DNA of 10,421 nucleotides from Planctomycetaceae bacterium UBA4732 (GTDB lineage Bacteria > Planctomycetota > Planctomycetia > Gemmatales > Gemmataceae): the NCBI GenBank assembly GCA_002404095.1, contig DHJA01000097.1, forward strand, positions 1 to 10,421, in the 5' to 3' direction. The stretch's first letter is position 1. Each line of letters starts with the position of its first letter. Under the pieces are notes generated by a model. The model saw only the letters and a program-made list of their open reading frames with translations. It was not told where the DNA came from and searched no databases. This document shows, piece after piece, positions 1 through 5,954 of this stretch. The position numbers and the translations under genes were made by a program.

Positions 1-237
1 GCACTTGCAAAACCCGGCACTAGCATGGGTCTTGGCGTATTTGTGACCGTTGCACGCGGGGCAAGCCCAGGCTAGTTCGGCCAGCGTATTTCCGGCGCCG
101 CTTGCCCGCGGGATGACATGCTCGCAAACGAAAGGCGCACACGAGAAGGTAGCGGGATGCCGGCAGTATTCACAGCGACCGCCGGCGCGGTCGCGCACTT
201 GCCGTCGGACTGCCCGCGGAATAGCTTCATGCGTCAT
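1..237 (-). CDS. HNH endonuclease, C-terminus cut off by window edge
   Basis: The minus strand reads an open frame of 79 codons from ATG at 237 to the window edge with no stop. The protein opens with a basic helix of the VRRQVRDRAGGRCEYC type, followed by the first CxxC zinc knuckle (C22, C25), the E39-H40 pair corresponding to the catalytic DH/EH of HNH nucleases, and a second knuckle C59-P-A-C62 followed by N63 and H65-K66. This layout is typical of small single-domain HNH nucleases of about 80-170 residues that cut DNA using a divalent metal. At the position where relatives usually carry Asn (TLDNL-like), this copy has Glu54 (TLAEL), so activity is uncertain. The start overlaps the end of the upstream gene by 11 bases, implying translational coupling. 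The biological role (defence, mobile element or TA-like) cannot be decided from the window. Confidence 0.82.
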   Translation of the reverse strand, partial: MTHEAIPRAVRRQVRDRAGGRCEYCRHPATFSCAPFVCEHVIPRASGAGNTLAELAWACPACNGHKYAKTHASAGFCKC

Positions 238-625
238 CCGCGCGGCCTTCGTGTTCGATCGCCGCCTTCACTGCCCGCACGGACTGGCGCCGCCGCCGGG
301 CCAAATCCGCCAGCGCTTCGGCTCGCGCGGCGTCGATCCGCTGGGCCTCCCGCGCCAAGGACTGGTAGTCGGTCAACTCTTTCGGCGTCAGCCTGCCTTG
401 CTCGCTCCGAGCGATAAGCCTTCGCAGTCGGCGCTCCGCCGCATCCGGCAGGCGGGCCAGGGCCGCCCGGATCAACGTCTCTTCATCTGGGCTTGAACCG
501 TCGTTTTCTCCCTGACGGGCAACGAGACGGAGCTGGAACGCCTGCCTCTCGGTCGGCGAAAGCTGCTCGACCGCTTCGAGAAGCTGTTCCACGTTTAGCG
601 GACGAAATCCCGATAAAGACGCCAT
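227..625 (-). CDS. small helical protein upstream of HNH endonuclease, function unknown
   Basis: A protein of 132 residues. The start at 625 is chosen over longer options because a strong Shine-Dalgarno (AAGGAGGAAG on the minus strand, 632-641) lies just upstream and conserved-looking sequence begins there. The protein looks entirely helical and charged. Residues 11-37 (NVEQLLEAVEQLSPTERQAF) look like an antitoxin-style N-terminus. Residues 64-118 form an Arg/Glu/Ala-rich helical stretch containing GRLTPKELTDYQSLAREAQ, followed by LARRRRQS. No catalytic motif, membrane segment or signal peptide is seen. The stop lies inside the first codons of the HNH gene, so the two are very likely co-translated. 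From memory, similar short proteins often sit directly before HNH genes in planctomycetes and cyanobacteria. A role as partner, inhibitor or DNA-binding accessory is a guess. Confidence 0.75.
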   Translation of the reverse strand: MASLSGFRPLNVEQLLEAVEQLSPTERQAFQLRLVARQGENDGSSPDEETLIRAALARLPDAAERRLRRLIARSEQGRLTPKELTDYQSLAREAQRIDAARAEALADLARRRRQSVRAVKAAIEHEGRADDA

Positions 626-631
626 CGCCGC

Positions 632-641
632 TTCCTCCTTT
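632..641 (-). promoter_or_regulatory. strong ribosome binding site fixing the start at 625
   Basis: The minus strand reads AAGGAGGAAG, closely matching the anti-Shine-Dalgarno complement, 6 bases before the ATG at 625. It selects this start over in-frame ATGs further upstream. Confidence 0.75.
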
Positions 642-800
642 CTTCGCTCCCATTGTAACGGGCCGGGAGGCGCGAATCCAACTGGAAAGAGCCGGTGCGG
701 CCACGCAGGTTTTGGACCGGAAGCCATAACAATCCATGCCGGACATATCGCTTGCGGCCGGCGCGGAGTTTCCCGTCCCTGGCCTTTCCTCTGTAAATCC

Positions 801-828
801 TTGACCGCATCGGATTCCGGCGCATGAT
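801..828 (+). promoter_or_regulatory. candidate sigma70-type promoter for the secreted-protein gene
   Basis: TTGACC (801-806) matches the -35 consensus at five of six positions. After a 16-base spacer, CATGAT (823-828) matches the -10 consensus at four of six. Transcription would begin near 836, giving a leader of about 55 bases to the preferred start at 892. The rest of the 266-base divergent spacer (626-891) shows nothing else clear. This is a motif match only. Confidence 0.3.
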
Positions 829-891
829 TGAGACGGCCGCGCAATGAAGCGCGGCCAGCTGTACCTCGCCGCCTCTTCAGGGAATCCGCAA

Positions 892-1602
892 ATGCTAAGG
901 GTCATTCGCTATACAGCGCCCTTGGCGTTGCTGCTGCTGGCAGGCTCCGCTCACGCGGACGATTTATATTACGTCGCCGTGTTCGCATCGCAAACCATTC
1001 CGGCCAACCCTGACGACTCTCACACCTTCGCCGCCTTCGTCAGGGCATCCGGCGAAGGTCCGTGCCCGACGACGTTCGCTATCGAGGACTCCTTCTGCAT
1101 TAGCTGGCTGCCGGCGAACTTGAAAGTCCGCACGCGCGCCTTGCTTCCAGAGTGCGGTCACAACTTCGGCCTACACGAAACCATCGACTACGCTTTGGCC
1201 AACGACGAGCGGGTTTCCGTGTGGGGGCCCTACCGGATCGATAAAGAACTTTACGACAACGCTAGGCGGCAAATCGGAGTTCTTGAGAGAGGCGAGGTGC
1301 GCTACAAGGCGGTAGATTCCGGCCGTCGCACCGACAAGGTTAGCAACTGCATCCACGCCGTCAGCGACTGCGCGCAGAGAGGCCGCCTGCGCATCCTTAG
1401 CCCCGGCTTTGGTCAAACGGCGAGCTGGACGGTCACGCAAAGATTCCGCCCCTTTATCCTCGACACTCGTGAGACGCATGAGTGGGTCTATTCCTATCTC
1501 GGATTGGAAGAGTACCCAATCTATAGGCGCGATTTTGGCCGTAACCCGCGTACTGGCTTTTATTGGAGCCGGATCAAGCTGCTGCTCGGGATGGATCCAT
1601 AA
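892..1602 (+). CDS. secreted protein of unknown function, possible permuted papain-like fold
   Basis: A 236-residue protein. ATG at 892 is preferred over the in-frame ATG at 844 because AGGGA (879-883) sits 8 bases upstream and because the protein then begins with a textbook signal peptide: MLRVIR, a hydrophobic core rich in Leu/Ala, and an AHA cleavage site after about residue 22. The mature part starts with a beta-strand-like segment (DDLYYVAVFASQ), then SHTFAAFVRA (H44), PECGHNFGLHETI (C88, H90, H95), and a helix-like stretch LYDNARRQIGVLERG followed by YKAVD and VSNCIHAVSDC (C153, H155, C160). His on a strand preceding a later NC-x-H helix resembles the order in circularly permuted papain-like proteins (LRAT, YiiX and DUF4105-type). 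That resemblance is inference. Several cysteines suggest disulfides after export. It has no operon partner; the kinase gene downstream is separated by a mobile element. Confidence 0.8.
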   Translation: MLRVIRYTAPLALLLLAGSAHADDLYYVAVFASQTIPANPDDSHTFAAFVRASGEGPCPTTFAIEDSFCISWLPANLKVRTRALLPECGHNFGLHETIDYALANDERVSVWGPYRIDKELYDNARRQIGVLERGEVRYKAVDSGRRTDKVSNCIHAVSDCAQRGRLRILSPGFGQTASWTVTQRFRPFILDTRETHEWVYSYLGLEEYPIYRRDFGRNPRTGFYWSRIKLLLGMDP

Positions 1603-1628
1603 CGCGAGTCGCCGCGTTCATTACTACT

Positions 1629-1636
1629 TCTCCTTT
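1629..1636 (+). repeat. left copy of 8-bp target-site duplication
   Basis: TCTCCTTT directly abuts the outer end of the left terminal inverted repeat. The identical 8 bases directly follow the right terminal repeat at 1824-1831. The match does not extend past 8 bases on either side, as expected of a transposition footprint. Confidence 0.8.
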
Positions 1637-1675
1637 GGGTGTGCCTCTCAATTTTGGGCGCATCCGGCGCGCCCG

Positions 1676-1695
1676 CCCCGCGTTCAAACGCGGGG
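1676..1695. repeat. perfect GC-rich hairpin inside the MITE-like element
   Basis: CCCCGCGTT (1676-1684) and AACGCGGGG (1687-1695) are exact inverted repeats of 9 bases around a two-base centre. It directly abuts the large palindrome that follows. Confidence 0.85.
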
Positions 1696-1765
1696 CTACA
1701 GGCTGAAGCCCCGTGAACGGGGCTGGAAGCGCTTTCAGCCCCGTTCACGGGACTTCAGCTTGTAG
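1696..1765. repeat. 70-base near-perfect palindrome
   Basis: The 30-base arms 1696-1725 and 1736-1765 are inverted copies with only two differences: G1701 opposite T1760 (a G-U wobble in RNA) and C1709 opposite A1752. The 10-base centre GAAGCGCTTT is itself self-complementary (AAGC/GCTT). Each arm also contains an internal short hairpin (CCCCGTGAACGGGG in the left arm), so alternative folds exist. In RNA or single-stranded DNA this would form one long hairpin; as duplex DNA it could be a transposase-recognised or cruciform-prone site. Confidence 0.85.
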
Positions 1766-1786
1766 GCCCGTGCTTTAGCACGGGCC
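1765..1786. repeat. perfect 10-bp-arm hairpin inside the MITE-like element
   Basis: GGCCCGTGCT (1765-1774) and AGCACGGGCC (1777-1786) are exact inverted repeats around TT. It shares one base with the end of the preceding palindrome, so the three hairpins stand back to back. Confidence 0.85.
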
Positions 1787-1823
1787 GTCCTGCGGCCAGG
1801 CGCCAAAATCGAGAGGGACACCC

Positions 1824-1831
1824 TCTCCTTT
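1824..1831 (+). repeat. right copy of 8-bp target-site duplication
   Basis: TCTCCTTT directly follows the outer end of the right terminal inverted repeat and is identical to 1629-1636. Downstream, 1832-1925 holds no repeat or gene that I can identify and no convincing promoter for the kinase gene. Confidence 0.8.
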
Positions 1832-1925
1832 CCAACCGCCATGACTTTTGCCGGCACGCGGCCCGATTGCGACCTACACTTGAGCGGATCACGATTCGGT
1901 TTCTCTCAACGGATGGAAACGCTCC

Positions 1926-3332
1926 ATGGTGGGCCGCGTCTTCCTGGGCCGGTATGAAGCGATTCGGCTGCTCGGCGAGGGCGGTATGGGACGCGTTTAC
2001 CTCGCGCGCCAGACCGACCTCGGCCGTCAAGTGGTCGTCAAGGTCATGCACGACCATATCGCTTGCGACCCCAAATTCCGCGAACGCTTCTCGCGCGAAA
2101 TGCTGGCCATGGCCCGTTTCCAACACCCTTATGCCGTCACGCTTTACGACGCCTCGCTCAACGACCCACAAGGGCCGTGCATCGTCATGGAGTACATCAA
2201 GGGCGAGTCGCTCGACAATCTGCTGGCCTCCGAGGGCCGACTGTCGTGCGGCCGCGTCGCCCGGCTGCTGCACATGCTTTGCGAGGTACTCCAAGGCGCC
2301 CACGCCGAGTCGATCATTCACCGCGATCTCAAGCCCGCCAACTTGATGATTGTCGATGCGAACACGCCCTATGAAATACTCAAAGTCATGGATTTCGGCC
2401 TGGCCAAGCTGCTCGGCTCGGAAGCGCTTGCAAACCCACGCCTGTCGGTCAGCAACAACGATTTTGCCGTGGGTACGCCGGGCTACATGTGTCCCGAGCA
2501 GGCTCGCGGCGACGACATGGACCATCGCGGCGACTTGTACAGCGTCGGCGTGATCCTTTACGAGCTTCTCACGGGCCAGCTGCCGTTCGCCGGCAAATCG
2601 ACAATGGATATGCTGTTGGCCCACGCCGTTGAGCCGCCGCCGGCGTTTTCGCTGCTGGGGGCCGGACAGGTGGCGCCGCCCGCGATCGAGAATGTCGTTC
2701 AGTGGTGTCTGGCCAAAGACCCCGCCGACCGGCCGAATAGCGCGCGTGATGTGTCGGAATGCTTCGAGGCGGCCCTGGCGTCTTGTGAAGAAGCCGAGGC
2801 GAGCGAGTATGCCCCCACCCGCCCGAATCCGCGGCCGGACGCCTATCCCGGCGCCAATCGGCAGGCGGCACAGGCCGCGAAGAACGCGCCGGCGCCGCCG
2901 GAAGTCTTCGCGGAGGACCACGATCCGCTGGCGACGGTCCATCGACTGGACGCCTGGATGCCGGAAACGATTGCTTCCTACAAACTGCGCGGGTTCATCC
3001 ACGATGTGGGCGGCGAAGTCGTCGAGAGCGTACCTGGGCGTATCCGCGTCCGACTCGGTGGAAAAGGTAGCGTCTACGAGGCGCCGCAACGCGGCTCTCT
3101 TTCTTGGCTGGGCATCGGCCGCAAAACCAACAGGATCGATATGGAGCTGCGCCTACAACGGGCGGCGGACTCCCGCGACGGCCAGTTGCGCATTACAGTC
3201 CTCCTGAGGCCGCCCAATGCGTCTTTATGCCTCGACCCGGCGTGGCGACAGCTCTGTACGCAGATATTTTGCGACCTTCGCGGCTATCTTATGGGTCAAA
3301 CCGGCGTAGTCGGCAGCGAGACGGTTGGTTGA
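1926..3332 (+). CDS. Hanks-type serine/threonine protein kinase, soluble
   Basis: A 468-residue protein. The kinase domain covers about residues 9-285 with all key elements: Gly-rich loop GEGGMG (17-22), ATP-anchoring K39, helix-C E58, catalytic loop HRDLKPAN with D134, metal-binding DFG (D156), activation segment ending GTPGYMCPEQ (183-192), and structural D203 followed by LYSVGVILYELLTG. An active enzyme is expected, phosphorylating Ser/Thr on unknown partners. A Pro/Ala-rich linker (about 297-328) leads to a C-terminal domain (about 345-460) with PGRIRVRLGG (370-379), SWLGIG and DPAWRQLCTQIFCDLRGYLMG (437-457). I do not see PASTA, WD40, TPR or a transmembrane helix, so it is probably cytosolic. 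From memory, similar tails occur in planctomycete kinases. The start codon has no clear Shine-Dalgarno; GTG at 1929 is an alternative. It stands alone, convergent with the dehydrogenase gene. Confidence 0.92.
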   Translation: MVGRVFLGRYEAIRLLGEGGMGRVYLARQTDLGRQVVVKVMHDHIACDPKFRERFSREMLAMARFQHPYAVTLYDASLNDPQGPCIVMEYIKGESLDNLLASEGRLSCGRVARLLHMLCEVLQGAHAESIIHRDLKPANLMIVDANTPYEILKVMDFGLAKLLGSEALANPRLSVSNNDFAVGTPGYMCPEQARGDDMDHRGDLYSVGVILYELLTGQLPFAGKSTMDMLLAHAVEPPPAFSLLGAGQVAPPAIENVVQWCLAKDPADRPNSARDVSECFEAALASCEEAEASEYAPTRPNPRPDAYPGANRQAAQAAKNAPAPPEVFAEDHDPLATVHRLDAWMPETIASYKLRGFIHDVGGEVVESVPGRIRVRLGGKGSVYEAPQRGSLSWLGIGRKTNRIDMELRLQRAADSRDGQLRITVLLRPPNASLCLDPAWRQLCTQIFCDLRGYLMGQTGVVGSETVG

Positions 3333-3353
3333 GCATCCAGGGCGCGGCGATTC

Positions 3354-4334
3354 TCACCAGCGGAATGCCGACCGTACTTCCGGGTTGACGACCTTCTCGG
3401 CCGGCCATTCGCCGCGGCTCAGGGCGACGATCGCCTCGGCCGCCGACAAGGCCATGTCGTCGCGCGACTTACGATCCGTACCGGCGCCGTGCGGCGTTAG
3501 CAAAACATTATCCAACTCAAATAGCGGGCTTTTCCCTGGCGGTTCTTGCTCGAACACGTCCAAGCCGGCGCCGGCCAGTCGGCCGGCGCGCAGCGCCTCC
3601 AGCAAGTCGGCCTCACTCACCAGGGCGCCGCGCGCCGTATTGACGAGAAAAGCGGTCGGCTTCATCTGCTTTAGCGTTTGTCGATTGATTAAATGGTGCG
3701 TCTCGGCCGTGACGGGCAAGTGGAGGCTAAGGAAATCGGACTCGGCCAGCAGCCGCTCGAATGGCATAAGGGCGATGCCGTGGGCGGCGGCGAAGGCGTG
3801 GTCGGGATACGGATCATAGGCCAGGAGTTTCATGCCGAAGGCTTCGCCGCGGAGGGCGACCGCCTTGCCGATGCGGCCGAGGCCGGCGATGCCAAGGGCG
3901 GCGCCGCGCAGCGGCAGGGTGGTCCGGCGCGGCCAGCCGCCACTCTTGACGCCGAGGTGCTGGGGCACGAGGTCGCGGCTCAGGCCTAGGAGCAGGGCGA
4001 AAGTATGCTCGGCGACGGAATCGTGGTTTGTGCCGGGAGTGGTGGTAACGGCGATGCCGTGCGCGGTGGCGGCGGCTACGTCCACGGCGTCATAGCCGAC
4101 GCCGACGCGAGCTATGACGCGCAGCTGAGGATGTTCGGCGATGACGCGGGCGGTGTAGGGTTCGGAGCCGGCGAGCGCGGCGTCGATGCCGTCGAGGGCG
4201 GCGAGCAGTTCGTCTTCCACCATCTGGTGGGCGACGCCCGACAGGACCAGTTCAAAGCCGGCGTTGAGGAGGGCTTGGCGGTACGGGCCTTGAACCTTGG
4301 TCAACGTCATGGGAGCGATCAGGACTTTCGGCAT
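3354..4334 (-). CDS. D-2-hydroxyacid dehydrogenase, phosphoglycerate-dehydrogenase-like
   Basis: A 326-residue NAD(P)-dependent oxidoreductase of the D-isomer-specific family, converting a D-2-hydroxyacid to a 2-ketoacid or the reverse. Start 4334 is chosen over the upstream in-frame ATG at 4379 because AAGGA (4344-4348) sits 9 bases away and MPKVLIAPMTL fits the first beta strand. Substrate domain: SEPYTARVI and RVGVGYDAVD. Rossmann domain: GIAGLGRIG (148-156) with the ribose-binding acidic residue D174. Catalytic triad: R235 (NTARG), E264 (DVFEQEPP) and H282 (TPHGAG). The length of about 320 residues shows that there is no ACT regulatory domain as in long SerA enzymes. Substrate cannot be set: 3-phosphoglycerate, glyoxylate/hydroxypyruvate and sugar-acid derivatives are all possible. 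It lies 69 bases downstream of the toxin gene on the same strand with its own Shine-Dalgarno. Its 3' end is convergent with the kinase, 21 bases away. Confidence 0.92.
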   Translation of the reverse strand: MPKVLIAPMTLTKVQGPYRQALLNAGFELVLSGVAHQMVEDELLAALDGIDAALAGSEPYTARVIAEHPQLRVIARVGVGYDAVDVAAATAHGIAVTTTPGTNHDSVAEHTFALLLGLSRDLVPQHLGVKSGGWPRRTTLPLRGAALGIAGLGRIGKAVALRGEAFGMKLLAYDPYPDHAFAAAHGIALMPFERLLAESDFLSLHLPVTAETHHLINRQTLKQMKPTAFLVNTARGALVSEADLLEALRAGRLAGAGLDVFEQEPPGKSPLFELDNVLLTPHGAGTDRKSRDDMALSAAEAIVALSRGEWPAEKVVNPEVRSAFRW

Positions 4335-4403
4335 GAAGTCAAATCCTTGATTAAATTTCTGACGCAGGCGGGCCTGCACCGCCCAAAAGACCGGGAGCAG
4401 AAG

Positions 4404-4748
4404 TCATGGGTTTTGAAGCGAAGGAATGGCAAGCGCGCGGGCTAGGGCCGCTTGTACGCCCAACCAGTCCCTTTCGGTCAATCGTCCAACGTGAACCGAG
4501 CCGATGCGATCAATAGTCGCCAGGTAACTTCGGAACGCGGTCGGTCGACGAAGTCCGGCCTCTGCCCAATCCAGCAAGACATAATCGGTAGGCGCCGTCG
4601 CTCTTTTGATCTGCGTGGTTAACAAACCCAAAATAACATCCGGCCGATGTGTGTGGTAGAGCGTCGTGGAAATCACTACGGCCGGCCGGCCTTTTATTCC
4701 TATCGCACCCGGAAAGTCAGCGATGACCACATCACCTGGATCAGGCAT
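4404..4748 (-). CDS. PemK/MazF-type toxin of a type II toxin-antitoxin system
   Basis: 114 residues, the usual size for the family, whose members are mRNA-cleaving endoribonucleases. Visible hallmarks are the N-terminal strand GDVVIADFP, then KGRPAVVIST (R21-P22 in the conserved basic/Pro turn), LLTTQIKRATAPTDYVL (T44/T45 near the expected catalytic Thr/Ser), the segment LLDWAEAGLRRPTAFRS typical of PemK-like proteins, and a C-terminal helix GRLTERDWLGVQAALARAL. The ATG at 4748 overlaps the antitoxin stop by 8 bases, so toxin translation is expected to depend on antitoxin translation. Targets are unknown. It looks intact. Confidence 0.88.
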   Translation of the reverse strand: MPDPGDVVIADFPGAIGIKGRPAVVISTTLYHTHRPDVILGLLTTQIKRATAPTDYVLLDWAEAGLRRPTAFRSYLATIDRIGSVHVGRLTERDWLGVQAALARALAIPSLQNP

Positions 4749-4950
4749 CGTCTTCCTCCTCCTCCATACTCACTGCCGCTCGCCGAAGCGAATGCAGCGT
4801 GAAATCGCGCATGTCTTCTTCAGTCCACTCGTCGCTATAATCGACGACTGCTTGAGGAGGAATCTCGTTGAGGATCAAGGTTGCCAGGCGTAAACGCTCA
4901 GGAGCCGGCAACGGCCTGATCGACTGCTCATACATTTCCTGAATAGTCAT
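4741..4950 (-). CDS. antitoxin of the PemK/MazF-type module
   Basis: 69 residues, sitting directly upstream of the toxin gene with an 8-base overlap, the normal antitoxin-first order. The N-terminus MTIQEMYEQSIRPLPAPERLRLATLILNEI is helical and resembles antitoxins that pair with PemK-like toxins in planctomycetes and cyanobacteria (from memory). The middle NEIPPQAVVDYSDEWTEEDMRDF is acidic and likely wraps the toxin, and the tail MEEEEDDA is strongly acidic. No clear AbrB, MetJ/Arc or HTH DNA-binding domain can be pointed to, so autoregulation is uncertain. No strong Shine-Dalgarno precedes the ATG at 4950; the alternative M6 start is even less supported. The gene starts 50 bases after pxpC on the same strand and may be read from the same transcript. 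Confidence 0.85.
   Translation of the reverse strand: MTIQEMYEQSIRPLPAPERLRLATLILNEIPPQAVVDYSDEWTEEDMRDFTLHSLRRAAVSMEEEEDDA
4751..4765 (-). promoter_or_regulatory. toxin ribosome binding site embedded in the antitoxin poly-Glu codons
   Basis: The minus strand reads GGAGGAGGAGGAAGA, ending two bases before the toxin ATG at 4748. The same bases encode the acidic Glu/Asp tail of the antitoxin, so one purine run serves both as peptide code and as a repeated Shine-Dalgarno. Confidence 0.65.
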
Positions 4951-5000
4951 GGCGGGCCGCTCTCAAGTACATGAAACTTTGTCAGAGTACGGTTGTTATC

Positions 5001-5945
5001 CTACGGTTCTCGCGGCATATCCGCAATCATTTCCGCCGCCCGCAGACGCTTCAGCCAATCGCGCAGTCGCGCCTGTTTTTCGCGGTAGAGCCGCTCCGCT
5101 TCCGCCAGCCTCGTTCGTCGGAAGACCACGCGCTCACCGGGGCGCAGCTGGCCGAGCGTGTCCAGATCGGTGCTTATGACGTGGGCGATCTTGGGATAAC
5201 CGCCGATGGTCTGGCCGTCCACGCCCAGCACGATGCACTGGCCTTCGCGCGTCACTTGAACGGTTCCCGGGCAGACAGGTTCGGAGACCATTTCATCAGG
5301 CGGCGCCGGCAAGGGCGGGCCGTTCAAACGCAAGCCCATACGGTTGCTCGCCGGCGTCACCGTGAAGGTCGCGGAATAGAAGTCTTCCGCGCGGAACCAG
5401 CTGGCCTGAGCGCCGTCAAGAGCGCGCAACACCGCCGGCGCCGTTCGCGCCGCTTCAAGTAGTATAAAATGGGACTGTATTGTCCCTGATAGGCATGGCA
5501 ACTCGGCGCCGGCGCGCAGGGGTTCAAGGGATGATCGGCTGTTAAGGACGACCGGCGTTTGGAAGCCGCCGCGGACGCAGAAATAGGCGCGCACGTCGCG
5601 GGCCGTGCCGCCGATGCGAAGAGTTTCGCCGGGTTGCAGGGTGAAGGTCTTGCCGACGGCGAGCGGTTGGCGGTCGCTGGAAAGATCGAACGGGGCGCCG
5701 TACAGCACACATGCCAACACGGCGTCGGCGACCAGCGTGGGGCCGGCCAAGGCGACTTCCAGAGCAGCGGCGTCCGGCTCATTGCCGACAAGCGCGTTGC
5801 CGACCGCGAGGGCGCCGCGGTCGGCGGCGCCGCCCACGGGGACGCCCAGACTGCGGCAATGCGGCCGGCCGTGGTCCACGACGAGGGTACAAAGGCCGGG
5901 ATGAAGCACTTTCAGGATGGCGCCGATGGGTTGAGGCGTACTCAT
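5001..5945 (-). CDS. pxpC: 5-oxoprolinase subunit C (biotin-dependent carboxyltransferase / AHS2 / KipA family)
   Basis: A 314-residue protein. In the characterised PxpABC system, PxpB and PxpC phosphorylate 5-oxoproline and PxpA helps open the ring to glutamate using ATP. Family motifs seen: LHPGLCTLVVDHGRPHCRS then LGVPVGGAAD (to residue 42), a strand-rich centre, NRMGLRL (201-207), SEPVCPGTVQV (221-231), and the signature from DGQTIGGYPKIAHVIS to DLDTLGQLRPG (243-270). The length is at the short end; the segment after SRSSLEPLRAG seems a few residues shorter than usual. Start 5945 is chosen because GAGGA (5950-5954) precedes it and it begins 7 bases after the pxpA stop. A start at 5972 would overlap pxpA by 20 bases. 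It is coupled to pxpA; no PxpB gene is in the window. A charged C-terminal helix (about 280-305) follows the last strand. Confidence 0.9.
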   Translation of the reverse strand: MSTPQPIGAILKVLHPGLCTLVVDHGRPHCRSLGVPVGGAADRGALAVGNALVGNEPDAAALEVALAGPTLVADAVLACVLYGAPFDLSSDRQPLAVGKTFTLQPGETLRIGGTARDVRAYFCVRGGFQTPVVLNSRSSLEPLRAGAELPCLSGTIQSHFILLEAARTAPAVLRALDGAQASWFRAEDFYSATFTVTPASNRMGLRLNGPPLPAPPDEMVSEPVCPGTVQVTREGQCIVLGVDGQTIGGYPKIAHVISTDLDTLGQLRPGERVVFRRTRLAEAERLYREKQARLRDWLKRLRAAEMIADMPREP

Positions 5946-5949
5946 GGCG

Positions 5950-5954
5950 TCCTC
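5950..5954 (-). promoter_or_regulatory. pxpC ribosome binding site overlapping the pxpA stop codon
   Basis: The minus strand reads TGAGGACGCCATG: the stop TGA of pxpA is part of GAGGA, four bases before the pxpC ATG at 5945. This supports translational coupling and the 5945 start. Confidence 0.6.

Larger units (their letters stand above)
1637..1823. mobile_element. MITE-like non-autonomous element, 187 bp, with terminal inverted repeats
   Basis: The left end (1637-1657, GGGTGTGCCTCTCAATTTTGG) and the reverse complement of the right end (1803-1823, GGGTGTCCCTCTCGATTTTGG) agree at 19 of 21 positions, and similarity continues a few bases inward with a one-base gap. The element is flanked by perfect TCTCCTTT duplications (1629-1636, 1824-1831). 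It has no coding capacity. The interior is three adjacent palindromes (1676-1695, 1696-1765, 1765-1786) of the kind described as REP-like in many bacteria. An 8-bp duplication is compatible with several DDE transposase families (for example IS256, ISL3, IS66 or ISAs1 types), so the mobilising family cannot be named from this window. It lies between two same-strand genes without disrupting either. Confidence 0.75.

Noticed and set aside
50..496. Plus-strand frames over the HNH module and its upstream partner
   Set aside because: The minus strand carries recognisable HNH zinc knuckles and a strong ribosome site; the plus-strand frames show no family signal.
844..891. Earlier in-frame ATG for the secreted protein
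   Set aside because: It has no Shine-Dalgarno and would place 16 polar residues before the signal peptide; the ATG at 892 has AGGGA at good spacing.
1676..1786. Repeated palindromes considered as a CRISPR array
   Set aside because: The units differ in sequence and abut one another without unique spacers; there are no cas genes.
1755..3089. A 444-residue minus-strand open frame opposite the kinase gene
   Set aside because: It is Arg/His-rich with no family motifs, while the opposite strand encodes a complete kinase with all catalytic motifs; a typical GC-rich shadow.
4359..4386. GC-rich inverted repeat (GGCGG/CCGCC) between the toxin and dehydrogenase genes, considered as a terminator
   Set aside because: Short arms, and the A-run lies on the wrong side for minus-strand transcription, so it is not supported.
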